The notes: generated by a model from the letters alone, not told the origin. DNA of 64,000 nucleotides from Mallotus nudiflorus (GCA_947683625.1 CANTUR010001438.1:806001-870000), one strand, 5' to 3'. Counted from the first letter of the stretch, positions 9,006 through 20,872 are shown. Translations and numbers: made by a program.

Positions 9006-10884
9006 TTAGTACATGTTTGAACGAAAAGCACGAACTCGTGCAAATTTGTGCACAAACGGTTTTAAACATGCTATCCAATGTTCCAATTTCACATTTACAA
9101 TACTTAGTACGTATTGTAGCATTCTGATCTCATTAATATTGTTGACATAATTGAAAGCACAATTTGCGCATGTTCGAACGCAAAACGTGAGCTCGTGTAA
9201 ATTTGTGCACAAATGATTTGGAACATGTTATCCAATGCTTCAATTGCATGTTTACGACTCTTATGGCATATTACACAGCCTTCTAAACTCATTAATATAT
9301 TTGAGACAATTGACATAACAATTGGCGCACGTTCGCGCATGTTTGAATGCGTGCACGTTTGTGCATGTTTGAACGCAAAACATCAACTCGTGCAAATTTG
9401 TGCACAAATGGTTTTAAATTTGTTAACCAACTTCCCAATTGCAGTAATTCGTATGCACTGTAGCATTCTAATCTCATTAATATAGTTCACATAATTGAAA
9501 GTACAATCTGTGCACGTTTGCGCACGTTTGAACGCAAAACGTGAACCCGTGCATATTTGTGCACAAATGATTTTAAACATGTTATCCAATGTTCAAATGC
9601 ATATTCACAATACTTGGCCCATGCCATTGCATTCTGAACACTTTAATATAGTTGTGAAAAATTGAAAGCACAATTTGTGCACGTTTGTAAATGTTTGAAC
9701 GAAAAATGCAAACTCGCGCAAATTTGTGCACAAACGGTTTTAAACATGTTATCCAGTGTTCCAATTTCACACATTCACAATACTTGGTATGTACTATATC
9801 AGTCTAATCTCATTAACATAGTTGACATGATTGAGAGGCACAATTCGTGCACTTTTGCGCACGTTTGAACACAAAACGTGAACTCGTGTGAATTTGTGCA
9901 AAAATGATTTGGAACATGTTATCCATGGTTTCAATTTAATATTTACAACTCTTATTACATACTATAGCCATCTGAACTCATTAATATAGTTGAGATAAAT
10001 GATAGCACAATTGGTGCACGTTTGCGCATGTTTGAACGCAAAACGTGAACTCGTGCATATTAGTGCACAAATGACTTCGAACATGTTATCCAACGTTCCA
10101 ATTGCATATTAACAATAAGAATTATATATTATAGCATTCTAAATAATTCAATATGGTTGAAAAATTTGAAAGCGCAATGCGTGCACGTTTTACGTGTTTG
10201 AACGAAAAACGTCAACTCGTGCACATTTGTGCACAAATGGTTTTAGACATGTTATCCAATTTCCCAATTGCACATTTATAGTAATTTTTACATATTATAT
10301 AGCATTCTAATCTCATTAATATAGTTGACATAATTGCAACCACAATTTGTGCACGTTTGCGCATGTTTGAACGCAAAACGTGAACTCGTGCATATTTGTG
10401 AACAAATCATTTTAAACATGTTATCCAATGTTCCAAATTCATATTTACAATACTCAACACATGTTATTACCTTCTAAACTCTTTAATATAGTTGACAAAT
10501 TCGTTTGCGCAGTTTGTGCACGCTTGTACATGTTTGAACGAAAAAACATGAGCTCGTGCAAATTTGTGCACGAATGGTTTTAAACTTGTTATCCAATTTT
10601 CCAATTGCACATTTATAGTGGTTTGCGTGCATTATAGCAATCTAATCTCATTAATATAGTTGACACGATTGAAAGCACAATTTGTGCACATTTGCGCATG
10701 TTCGAATGCAAAACGTGAACTCGTGTAAATTTGTGCACAGATGATTTGGAACATGTTATCCAATGTTTCAATTGCATGTTTACAGCTCCTATGGCATATT
10801 ATGGCCTGCTGAACTCATCAATATATTTGAGATGATTGACAGAACAATTGGTGCACTTTTGCGCACGTTTGAATGTGTGCACGT
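9006..10884. repeat. Satellite HOR unit 2 (11-mer, 1,879 bp; reference unit)
   Basis: Cleanest unit for defining the array. The T of the TATCCA core (TAACCA in monomer 3) falls at 9072, 9229, 9424, 9583, 9750, 9920, 10087, 10253, 10422 and 10590, then 10757; the next unit starts its cycle at 10951. Spacings are 157, 195, 159, 167, 170, 167, 166, 169, 168, 167 and 194 bp. Monomers fall into two classes by the sequence before the core: GAACGCAAAACGTG-like (2, 3, 4, 6, 7, 9, 11) and GAACGAAAA-like (1, 5, 8, 10). Monomer 8 has the variant CGTTTTACGTG shared with unit 3. Confidence 0.93.
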
Positions 10885-12763
10885 TTAGTACATGTTTGAA
10901 CGAAAAGCACGAACTCGTGCAAATTTGTGCACAAACGGTTTTAAGCATGCTATCCAATGTTCCAATTTCACATTTACAATACTTAGTACGTATTGTAGCA
11001 TTCTGATCTCATTAATATTGTTGACATAATTGAAAGCACAATTTGCGCATGTTCGAACGCAAAACGTGAGCTCGTGTAAATTTGTGCACAAATGATTTGG
11101 AACATGTTATCCAATGCTTCAAATGCATGTTTACGACTCTTATGGCATATTACACAGCCTTCTAAACTCATTAATATATTTGAGACAATTGACATAACAA
11201 TTGGCGCACGTTCGCGCATGTTTGAATGCGTGCACGTTTGTGCATGTTTGAACGCAAAACATCAACTCGTGCAAATTTGTGCACAAATGGTCTTAAATTT
11301 GTTAACCAACTTCCCAATTGCAGTAATTCGTATGCACTGTAGCATTCTAATCTCATTAATATAGTTCACATAATTGAAAGTACAATCTGTGCACGTTTGC
11401 GCACGTTTGAACGCAAAACGTGAACCCGTGCATATTTGTGCACAAATGATTTTAAACATGTTATCCAATGTTCAAATGCATATTCACAATACTTGGCCCA
11501 TGATATTGCATTCTGAACACTTTAATATAGTTGTGAAAAATTGAAAGCACAATTTGTGCACGTTTGTAAATGTTTGAACGAAAAATGCAAACTCGCGCAA
11601 ATTTGTGCACAAACGGTTTTAAACATGTTATCCAGTGTTCCAATTTCACACATTCACAATACTTGGTATGTACTATATCAGTCTAATCTCATTAACATAG
11701 TTGACATGATTGAGAGGCACAATTCGTGCACTTTTGCGCACGTTTGAACACAAAACGTGAACTCGTGTGAATTTGTGCAAAAATGATTTGGAACATGTTA
11801 TCCATCGTTTCAATTTGATATTTACAACTCTTATTACATACTATAGCCATCTGAACTCATTAATATAGTTGAGATAAATGATAGCACAATTGGTGCACGT
11901 TTGCGCATGTTTGAACGCAAAACGTGAACTTGTGCATATTAGTGCACAAATGACTTCGAACATGTTATCCAACGTTCCAATTGCATATTAACAATAAGAA
12001 TTATATATTATAGCATTCTAAATAATTCAATATGGTTGAAAAATTTGAAAGCGCAATGCGTGCACGTTTTACGTGTTTGAACGAAAAACGTCAACTCGTG
12101 CACATTTGTGCACAAATGGTTTTAGACATGTTATCCAATTTCCCAATTGCACATTTATAGTAATTTTTACATATTATATAGCATTCTAATCTCATTAATA
12201 TAGTTGACATAATTGCAACCACAATTTGTGCACGTTTGCGCATGTTTGAACGCAAAACGTGAACTCGTGCATATTTGTGAACAAATCATTTTAAACATGT
12301 TATCCAATGTTCCAAATTCATATTTACAATACTCAACACATGTTATTACCTTCTAAACTCTTTAATATAGTTGACAAATTCGTTTGCGCAGTTTGTGCAC
12401 GCTTGTACATGTTTGAACGAAAAAACATGAGCTCGTGCAAATTTGTGCACGAATGGTTTTAAACTTGTTATCCAATTTTCCAATTGCACATTTATAATGG
12501 TTTGCGTGCATTATAGCAATCTAATCTCATTAATATAGTTGACACGATTGAAAGCACAATTTGTGCACATTTGCGCATGTTCGAATGCAAAACGTCAACT
12601 CGTGTAAATTTGTGCACAGATGATTTGGAACATGTTATCCAATGTTTCAATTGCATGTTTACAGCTCCTATGGCATATTATGGCCTGCTGAACTCATCAA
12701 TATATTTGAGATGATTGACAGAACAATTGGTGCACTTTTGCGCACGTTTGAATGTGTGCACGT
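10885..12763. repeat. Satellite HOR unit 3 (11-mer, 1,879 bp)
   Basis: Nearly identical to unit 2, including CGTTTTACGTG in monomer 8 and TACACAGCC in monomer 2. It is the first of four consecutive units with CTTCAAATGC instead of CTTCAATTGC in monomer 2. Confidence 0.92.
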
Positions 12764-14643
12764 TTAGTACATGTTTGAACGAAAAGCACAAACTCGTGCA
12801 AATTTGTGCACAAACGGTTTTAAGCATGCTATCCAATGTTCCAATTTCACATTTACAATACTTAGTACGTATTGTAGCATTCTGATCTCATTAATATTGT
12901 TGACATAATTGAAAGCACAATTTGCGCAAGTTCGAACGCAAAACGTGGGCTCGTGTAAATTTGTGCACAAATGATTTGGAACATGTTATCCAATGCTTCA
13001 AATGCATGTTTACGACTCTTATGGCATATTACATAGCCTTCTAAACTCATTAATATATTTGAGACAATTGACATAACAATTGGCGCACGTTCGCGCATGT
13101 TTGAATGCGTGCACGTTTGTGCATGTTTGAATGCAAAACATCAACTCGTGCAAATTTGTGCACAAATGGTCTTAAATTTGTTAACCAACTTCCTAATTGC
13201 AGTAATTCGTATGCACTGTAGCATTCTAATCTCATTAATATAGTTCACATAATTGAAAGTACAATCTGTGCACGTTTGTGCACGTTTGAACGCAAAACGT
13301 GAACCCGTGCATATTTGTGCACAAATGATTTTAAACATGTTATCCAATGTTCAAATGCATATTCACAATACTTGGCCCATGCTATTGCATTCTGAACACT
13401 TTAATATAGTTGTGAAAAATTGAAAGCACAATTTGTGCACGTTTGTAAATGTTTGAACGAAAAATGCGAACTCACGCAAATTTGTGCACAAACTGTTTTA
13501 AACATGTTATCCAGTGTTCCAGTTTCACACATTCACAATACTTGGTATGTACTATATCATTCTAATCTCATTAACATAGTTGACATGATTGAAAGGCACA
13601 ATTCGTGCACTTTTGCGCACGTTTGAACACAAAACGTGAACTCGTGTGAATTTGTGCACAAATGATTTGGAACATGTTATCCATCGTTTCAATTTGATAT
13701 TTACAACTCTTATTACATACTATAGCCATCTGAACTCATTAATATAGTTGAGATAAATGATAGCACAATTGGTGCACGTTTGCGCATGTTTGAACGCAAA
13801 ACGTGAACTCGTGCATATTAGTGCACAAATGACTTCAAACATGTTATCCAACGTTCCAATTGCATATTAACAATAAGAATTACATATTATAGCATTCTAA
13901 ATAATTCAATATGGTTGAAAAATTTGAAAGCGCAATGCGTGCACGTTTGTACGTGTTTGAACGAAAAACGTCAACTCGTGCACATTTGTGCACAAATGGT
14001 TTTAGACATGTTATCCAATTTCCCAATTGCACATTTACAGTAATTTTTACATATTATATAGCATTCTAATCTCATTAATATAGTTGACATAATTGCAACC
14101 ACAATTTGTGCACGTTGGCGCATATTTGAACGCAAAACGTGAACTCGTGCATATTTGTGAACAAATCATTTTAAACATGTTATCCAATGTTCCAAATTCA
14201 TATTTACAATACTCAACACATGTTATTACCTTCTAAACTCTTTAATATAGTTGACAAATTCGTTTGCGCAGTTTGTGCACGCTTGTACATGTTTGAACGA
14301 AAAAACATGAGCTCGTGCAAATTTGTGCACGAATGGTTTTAAACTTGTTATCCAATTTTCCAATTGCACATTTACAGTGGTTTGCGTGCATTATAGAAAT
14401 CTAATCTCATTAATATAGTTGACACGATTGAAAGCACAATTTGTGCACATTTGTGCATGTTCGAACGCAAAACGTGAACTCGTGTAAATTTGTGCACAGA
14501 TGATTTGGAACATGTTATCCAATGTTTCAATTGCATGTTTACAGCTCCTATGGCATATTATGGCCTGCTGAACTCATCAATATATTTGAGATGATTGACA
14601 GAACAATTGGTGCACTTTTGCGCACGTTTGAATGTGTGCACGT
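12764..14643. repeat. Satellite HOR unit 4 (11-mer, 1,880 bp)
   Basis: Carries CTTCAAATGC in monomer 2. It has the common CGTTTGTACGTG form in monomer 8, unlike units 2 and 3. Private variants include GCGCAAGTTCG at about 12924 and TTGGCGCATATTTG in monomer 9; the TTGGCGCA part recurs in unit 6. Confidence 0.92.
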
Positions 14644-16378
14644 TTAGTACATGTTTGAACGAAAAGCACGAACTCGTGCAAATTTGTGCACAAACGGTTT
14701 TAAACATGCTATCCAATGTTCCAATTTCACATTTACATACTTAGTACGTAATGTAGCATTCTGATCTCATTAATATTGTTGACATAATTGAAAGCACAAT
14801 TTGCGCATGTTCGAACGCAAAACGTGAGCTCGTGTAAATTTGTGCACAAATGATTTGGAACATGTTATCTAATGCTTCAAATGCATGTTTACGACTCTTA
14901 TGGCATATTATACAGCCTTCTAAACTCATTAATATATTTGAGACAATTGACATAACAATTGGCACACGTTCGCGCATGTTTGAATGCGTGCACGTTTGTG
15001 CATGTTTGAACGCAAAACATCAACTCGTGCAAATTTGTGCACAAATGGTCTTAAATTTGTTAACCAACTTCCCAATTGTAGTAATTCGTATGCACTGTAG
15101 CATTCTAATCTCATTAATATAGTTCACATAATTGAAAGTACAATCTGTGCACGTTTGCGCACGTTTGAACGCAAAACGTGAACCCGTGCATATTTGTGCA
15201 CAAATGATTTTAAACATGTTATCCAATGTTCAAATGCATATTCATAATACTTGGCCCATGCTATTGCATTCTGAACACTTTAATATAGTTGTGAAAAATT
15301 GAAAGCACAATTTGTGCACGTTTGTAAATGTTTGAACGAAAAATGCAAACTCGCGCAAATATGTGCACAAACGGTTTTAAACATGTTATCCAGTGTTCCA
15401 ATTTCACACATTCACAATACTTGGTATGTACTATATCATTCTAATCTCATTAACATAGTTGACATGATTGAAAGGCACAATTCGTGCACTTTTGAGCACG
15501 TTTGAACACAAAACGTGAACTCGTGTGAATTTGTGCACAAATGATTTGGAACATGTTATCCATCATTTCAATTTGATATTTACAACTCTTATTACATACT
15601 ATAGCCATCTGAACTCATTAATATAGTTGAGATAAATGATAGCACAATTGGTGCACGTTTGCGCATGTTTGAACGCAAAACGTGAACTCGTGCATATTAG
15701 TGCACAAATGACTTCGAACATGTTATCCAACGTTCCAATTGCATATTAACAATAAGAATTACATATTATAGCATTCTAAATAATTCAATATGGTTGAAAA
15801 ATTTGAAAGCGCAATGCGTGCACGTTTGTACGTGTTTGAACGAAAAACATCAACTCGTGCACATTTGTGCACAAATGGTTTTAGACATGTTATCCAATTT
15901 CCCAATTGCACATTTACAGTAATTTTTACATATTATATAGCATTCTAATCTCATTAATATAGTTGACATAATTGCAACCACAATTTGTGCACGTTTGCGC
16001 ATGTTTGAACGCAAAACGTGAACTCGTGCATATTTGTGAACAAATCATTTTAAACATGTTATCCAATGTTCCAAATTCATATTTACAATACTCAACACAT
16101 GTTATTACCTTCTAAACTCTTTAATATAGTTGACAAATTCGTTTGCGCAGTTTGTGCACGCTTGTACATGTTTGAACGAAAAAACATGAGCTCGTGCAAA
16201 TTTGTGCACGAATGGTTTTAAACTTGTTATCCAATTTTCCAATTGCACATTTACAGTGGTTTGCGTGCATTATAGCAATCTAATCTCATTAATATAGTTG
16301 ACACGATTGAAAGCACAATTTGTGCACATTTGCGCATGTTCGAACGCAAAACGTGAACTCGTGTAAATTTGTGCACAA
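14644..16378. repeat. Satellite HOR unit 5 (truncated; ends in monomer 11/2 fusion)
   Basis: Monomers 1-10 are normal. Then monomer 11 runs straight into monomer 2 of the next unit: the join lies within the shared CTCGTGTAAATTTGTGCACA at about 16358-16377. About 350 bp (two monomers) are missing, by a different breakpoint from the 9-mers further right. A single-base deletion is present in monomer 1 (TTTACATACTT). Confidence 0.9.
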
Positions 16379-16953
16379 ATGATTTGGAACATGTTATCCA
16401 ATGCTTCAAATGCATGTTTACGACTCTTATGGCATATGATACAGCCTTCTAAACTCATTAATATATTTGAGACAATTGACATAACAATTGGCGCACGTTC
16501 GCGCATGTTTGAATGCGTGCACGTTTGTGCATGTTTGAACGCAAAACATCAACTCGTGCAAATTTGTGCACAAATGGTCTTAAATTTGTTAACCAACTTC
16601 CTAATTGCAGTAATTCGTATGCACTGTAGCATTCTAATCTCATTAATATAGTTCACATAATTGAAAGTACAATCTGTGCACGTTTGCGCACGTTTGAACG
16701 CAAAACGTGAACCCGTGCATATTTGTGCACAAATGATTTTAAACATGTTATCCAATGTTCAAATGCATATTCACAATACTTGGCCCATGCTATTGCATTC
16801 TGAACACTTTAATATAGTTGTGAAAAATTGAAAGCACAATTTGTGCACGTTTGTAAATGTTTGAACGAAAAATGCGAACTCGTGCAAATTTGTGCACAAA
16901 CGGTTTTAAACATGTTATCCAGTGTTCCAATTTCACACATTCACAATACTTGG
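16379..16953. repeat. Satellite HOR unit 6, left part (monomers 2-5)
   Basis: Begins with monomer 2 because of the two-monomer deletion and runs to the CTTGG target site in monomer 5 where the solo LTR is inserted. Fourth and last unit in a row with CTTCAAATGC in monomer 2. Long form of the 10-bp indel. Confidence 0.9.
16949..16953. repeat. Target site duplication (left) of the solo LTR
   Basis: CTTGG. The matching copy is at 17899-17903; removing the insertion and one copy restores the normal monomer 5 sequence AATACTTGGTATGTAC. Confidence 0.95.
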
Positions 16954-17263
16954 TGATACGAACCCTACCTATAAAAGAGATAGAACGCGCATCCAACTTT
17001 GAATATTAGCCCAAGGATCATCAAGGATAGTTGTGTTGATGGAGCTAAACCCCTTGCTTATTAAATTGAAGCAAGATACTTAGCTATTATAAGATGAACA
17101 ATCACACAATTCTAAGTTTAATCTAACCTAGCAATTGTAATGAAAGGTATAAGTGAAACAATTCAAGTAAACTTGCAAAGTTTCAAAAAAACAAAGTTTA
17201 AGGAAAAACCTCACTTTTAATATTTCAATTTTCTTCTTAAATTCGTATGTCATAGGGTTAGCC

Positions 17264-17273
17264 CTTATATAGG
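17264..17273 (-). promoter_or_regulatory. Putative TATA box of the solo LTR
   Basis: CTATATAAGG on the minus strand, roughly 630 bp into the LTR and about 310 bp from its end; the distance to the end is similar to that in the CRM-1/2 LTR. Promoter function is inferred. Confidence 0.55.
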
Positions 17274-17374
17274 CATGTAAACAACCTAATCCTTAAAGGA
17301 AAAGGTTCTATTCCTTATTTCTAAAGATACCTATATAGGAAAATCCTTAATTAAGGAGAGTTCCTTTAAAATAG

Positions 17375-17475
17375 GACAACTAATGACAACTAATGACAAC
17401 TCATCTTTGAAAAGTCAAAATTGACAACTCATTACAATTCATGACAACTAAGCAAAATGACAACTCATGACAACT
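17375..17475. repeat. Short subrepeats (GACAACT) in the solo LTR U3
   Basis: Seven copies of GACAACT, starting at 17375, 17385, 17395, 17423, 17443, 17459 and 17469, often as ATGACAACTAA or ATGACAACTCAT. On the minus strand this reads AGTTGTCAT. They lie upstream of the TATA box in the LTR orientation. Short U3 subrepeats often act as enhancers in LTR elements, but that is not shown here. Confidence 0.75.
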
Positions 17476-17513
17476 AAGCATTAAAGCATGCCATGTCACA
17501 TGCCATGTCATAT

Positions 17514-17570
17514 GTTGACCATTGACCATTGACTTTGACTTGTTGACTATTTGACTATGACTTTGACTTG
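17514..17570. promoter_or_regulatory. Cluster of W-box cores (TTGACC/TTGACT) in the solo LTR U3
   Basis: Within ~60 bp the plus strand has seven TTGAC[CT] cores, at intervals of about 6-11 bp. This matches the W-box bound by WRKY transcription factors. The cluster is ~250 bp upstream of the putative TATA box in the LTR orientation. It could instead be a simple decayed tandem repeat. Confidence 0.5.
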
Positions 17571-17678
17571 GAATATTCTTGAATCTTCTCACATCTTCTA
17601 GAATCTTCTTGAATCTTCCTTATTGACTCCAAAATATGAATAATAAAAAAAACAACTTCCAAATTCGTCCAATTCAAG

Positions 17679-17897
17679 CTAATTAATTTCAGAATAGGAA
17701 ATTAAGCTAATTAGCTTGAATTCTTCATCATGCGGCTCCAAGCTTGTACTTGTAGTCAAATCCACCAACTTGCTTGTAATGTGAAAGACAAGCAAATTCA
17801 ATGCTTGTTTGAACTTCTTTGTCCTTGATCTTGTCATTGGTCCCTCATAATGCAATGGATCACTTGGTTTGATGGGCTTGCTTAGCTTGGTTGCATC
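17679..17897 (-). pseudogene. Remnant of pol C-terminal tail inside the solo LTR
   Basis: Minus-strand frame open from the LTR edge for 72 codons to a TAG at 17679-17681. It contains GPMTRSRTKKFKQAL about 19 codons in, the counterpart of the RPITRSQSKKLQEAL segment in the LTR-encoded tail of CRM-1/2 pol. In the intact element this would have been the end of gag-pol crossing the polypurine tract into the 3' LTR. Alone it has no start and is not expected to be expressed. Confidence 0.7.
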
Positions 17898-17898
17898 A

Positions 17899-19001
17899 CT
17901 TGGTATGTACTATATCATTCTAATCTCATTAACATAGTTGACATGATTGAAAGGCACAATTCGTGCACTTTTGCGCACGTTTGAACACAAAACGTGAACT
18001 CGTGTGAATTTGTGCACAAATGATTTGGAACATGTTATCCATCGTTTCAATTTGATATTTACAACTCTTATTACATACTATAGCCATCTGAACTCATTAA
18101 TATAGTTGAGATAAATGATAGCACAATTGGTGCACGTTTGCGCATGTTTGAACGCAAAACGTGAACTCGTGCATATTAGTGCACAAATGACTTCAAACAT
18201 GTTATCCAACGTTCCAATTGCATATTAACAATAAGAATTACATATTATAGCATTCTAAATAATTCAATATGGTTGAAAAATTTGAAAGCGCAATGCGTGC
18301 ACGTTTGTACGTGTTTGAACGAAAAACGTCAACTCGTGCACATTTGTGCACAAATGGTTTTAGACATGTTATCCAATTTCCCAATTGCACATTTACAGTA
18401 ATTTTTACATATTATATAGCATTCTAATCTCATTAATATAGTTGACATAATTGCAACCACAATTTGTGCACGTTGGCGCATGTTTGAACGCAAAACGTGA
18501 ACTCGTGCATATTTGTGAACAAATCATTTTAAACATGTTATCCAATGTTCCAAATTCATATTTACAATACTCAACACATGTTATTACCTTCTAAACTCTT
18601 TAATATAGTTGACAAATTCGTTTGCGCAGTTTGTGCACGCTTGTACATGTTTGAACGAAAAAACATGAGCTCGTGCAAATTTGTGCACGAATGGTTTTAA
18701 ACTTGTTATCCAATTTTCCAATTGCACATTTACAGTGGTTTGCGTGCATTATAGCAATCTAATCTCATTAATATAGTTGACACGATTGAAAGCACAATTT
18801 GTGCACATTTGCGCATGTTCGAACGCAAAACGTGAACTCGTGTAAATTTGTGCACAGATGATTTGGAACATGTTATCCAATGTTTCAATTGCATGTTTAC
18901 AGCTCCTATGGCATATTATGGCCTGCTGAACTCATCAATATATTTGAGATGATTGACAGAACAATTGGTGCACTTTTGCGCACGTTTGAATGTGTGCACG
19001 T
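17899..19001. repeat. Satellite HOR unit 6, right part (monomers 5-11)
   Basis: Starts with the right CTTGG copy (17899-17903) and completes monomer 5, then monomers 6-11. Monomer 9 has TTGGCGCATG, close to the unit 4 variant. Confidence 0.9.
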
Positions 19002-20872
19002 TTAGTACATGTTTGAACGAAAAGCACGAACTCGTGCAAATTTGTGCACAAACGGTTTTAAACATGCTATCCAATGTTCCAATTTCACATTTACAATACT
19101 TAGTACGTATTGTAGCATTCTGATCTCATTAATATTGTTGACATAATTGAAAGCACAATTTGCGCATGTTCGAACGCAAAACGTGAGCTCGTGTAAATTT
19201 GTGCACAAATGATTTGGAACATGTTGTCTAATGCTTCAATTGCATGTTTATGACTCTTATGGCATATTATACAGCCTTCTAAACTCATTAATATATTTGA
19301 GACAATTGACATAACAATTGGCGCACGTTCGCGCATGTTTGAATGCGTGCACGTTTGTGCATGTTTGAACGCAAAACATCAACTCGTGCAAATTTGTGCA
19401 CAAATGGTCTTAAATTTGTTAACCAACTTCCCAATTGCAGTAATTCGTATGCACTGTAGCATTCTAATCTCATTAATATAGTTCACATAATTGAAAGTAC
19501 AATCTGTGCACGTTTGAACGCAAAACGTGAACCCGTGCATATTTGTGCACAAATGATTTTAAACATGTTATCCAATGTTCAAATGCATATTCACAATACT
19601 TGGCCCATGCTATTGCATTCTGAACACTTTAATATAGTTGTGAAAAATTGAAAGCACAATTTGTGCACGTTTGTAAATGTTTTGAACGAAAAATGCGAAC
19701 TCGCGCAAATTTGTGCACAAACGGTTTTAAACATGTTATCCAGTGTTCCAATTTCACACATTCATAATACTTGGTATGTACTATATCAATGTAATCTCAA
19801 TAACATAGTTGACATGATTGAAAGGCACAATTCGTGCACTTTTGCGCACGTTTGAACACAAAACGTGAACTCGTGTGAATTTGTGCACAAATGATTTGGA
19901 ACATGTTATCCATTGTTTCAATTTGATATTTACAACTCTTATTACATACTATAGCCATCTGAACTCATTAATATAGTTGAGATAAATGATAGCACAATTG
20001 GTGCACGTGTGCGCATGTTTGAACGCAAAACGTGAACTCGTGCATATTAGTGCACAAATGACTTCGAACATGTTATCCAACGTTCCAATTGCATATTAAC
20101 AATAAGAATTACATATTATAGCATTCTAAATAATTCAATATGGTTGAAAAATTTGAAAGCGCAATGCGTGCACGTTTGTACGTGTTTGAACGAAAAATGT
20201 CAACTCGTGCACATTTGTGCACAAATGGTTTTAGACATGTTATCCAATTTCCCAATTGCACATTTACAGTAATTTTTACATATTATATAGCATTCTAATC
20301 TCATTAATATAGTTGACATAATTGCAACCACAATTTGTGCACGTTTGCGCATGTTTGAACGCAAAACGTGAACTCGTGCATATTTGTGAACAAATCATTT
20401 TAAACATGTTATCCAATGTTCCAAATTCATATTTACAATACTCAACACATGTTATTACCTTCTAAACTCTTTAATATAGTTGACAAATTCGTTTGCGCAG
20501 TTTGTGCACGCTTGTACATGTTTGAACGAAAAAACATGAGCTCGTGCAAATTTGTGCACGAATAGTTTTAAACTTGTTATCCAATTTTCCAATTGCACAT
20601 TTACAGTGGTTTGCGTGCATTATAGCAATCTAATCTCATTAATATAGTTGACACGATTGAAAGCACAATTTGTGCACATTTGCGCATGTTCGAACGCAAA
20701 CCGTGAACTCGTGTAAATTTGTGCACAGATGATTTGGAACATGTTATCCAATGTTTCAATTGCATGTTTACAGCTCCTATGGCATATTATGGCCTACTGA
20801 ACTCATCAATATATTTGAGATGATTGACAGAACAATTGGTGCACTTTTGCGCACGTTTGAATGTGTGCACGT
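19002..20872. repeat. Satellite HOR unit 7 (11-mer, 1,871 bp)
   Basis: First unit from the left with the 10-bp deletion (GTGCACGTTTGAACG at about 19507, missing CGTTTGCGCA). It also has an extra T in monomer 5 (GTTTTGAACG), which explains 1,871 rather than 1,870 bp. Confidence 0.92.

Larger units (their letters stand above)
16954..17898 (-). mobile_element. Solo LTR (945 bp) of a second Ty3/gypsy element family
   Basis: Sequence with TG/CA ends and a perfect 5-bp duplication CTTGG. No PBS, polypurine tract or internal domains are present, so this is one LTR left after LTR-LTR recombination. Read on the minus strand it begins TGATGCAACC and ends GGGTTCGTATCA. That end resembles the CRM-1/2 LTR end (CCGTATCA) and would lead into the same tRNA-iMet site. 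The first ~220 bp on the minus strand are an open frame with a GPMTRSRTKK motif, matching the PITRSQSKK tail that CRM-1/2 encode inside their LTR. The rest is not obviously similar to the CRM-1/2 LTR, so this is a related but distinct family. Confidence 0.9.

Noticed and set aside
16954..17898. MITE or other DNA transposon
   Set aside because: The ends are a short TG/CA pair without longer terminal inverted repeats, the duplication is 5 bp, and an LTR-type coding tail and TATA box are in the right places for a solo LTR.
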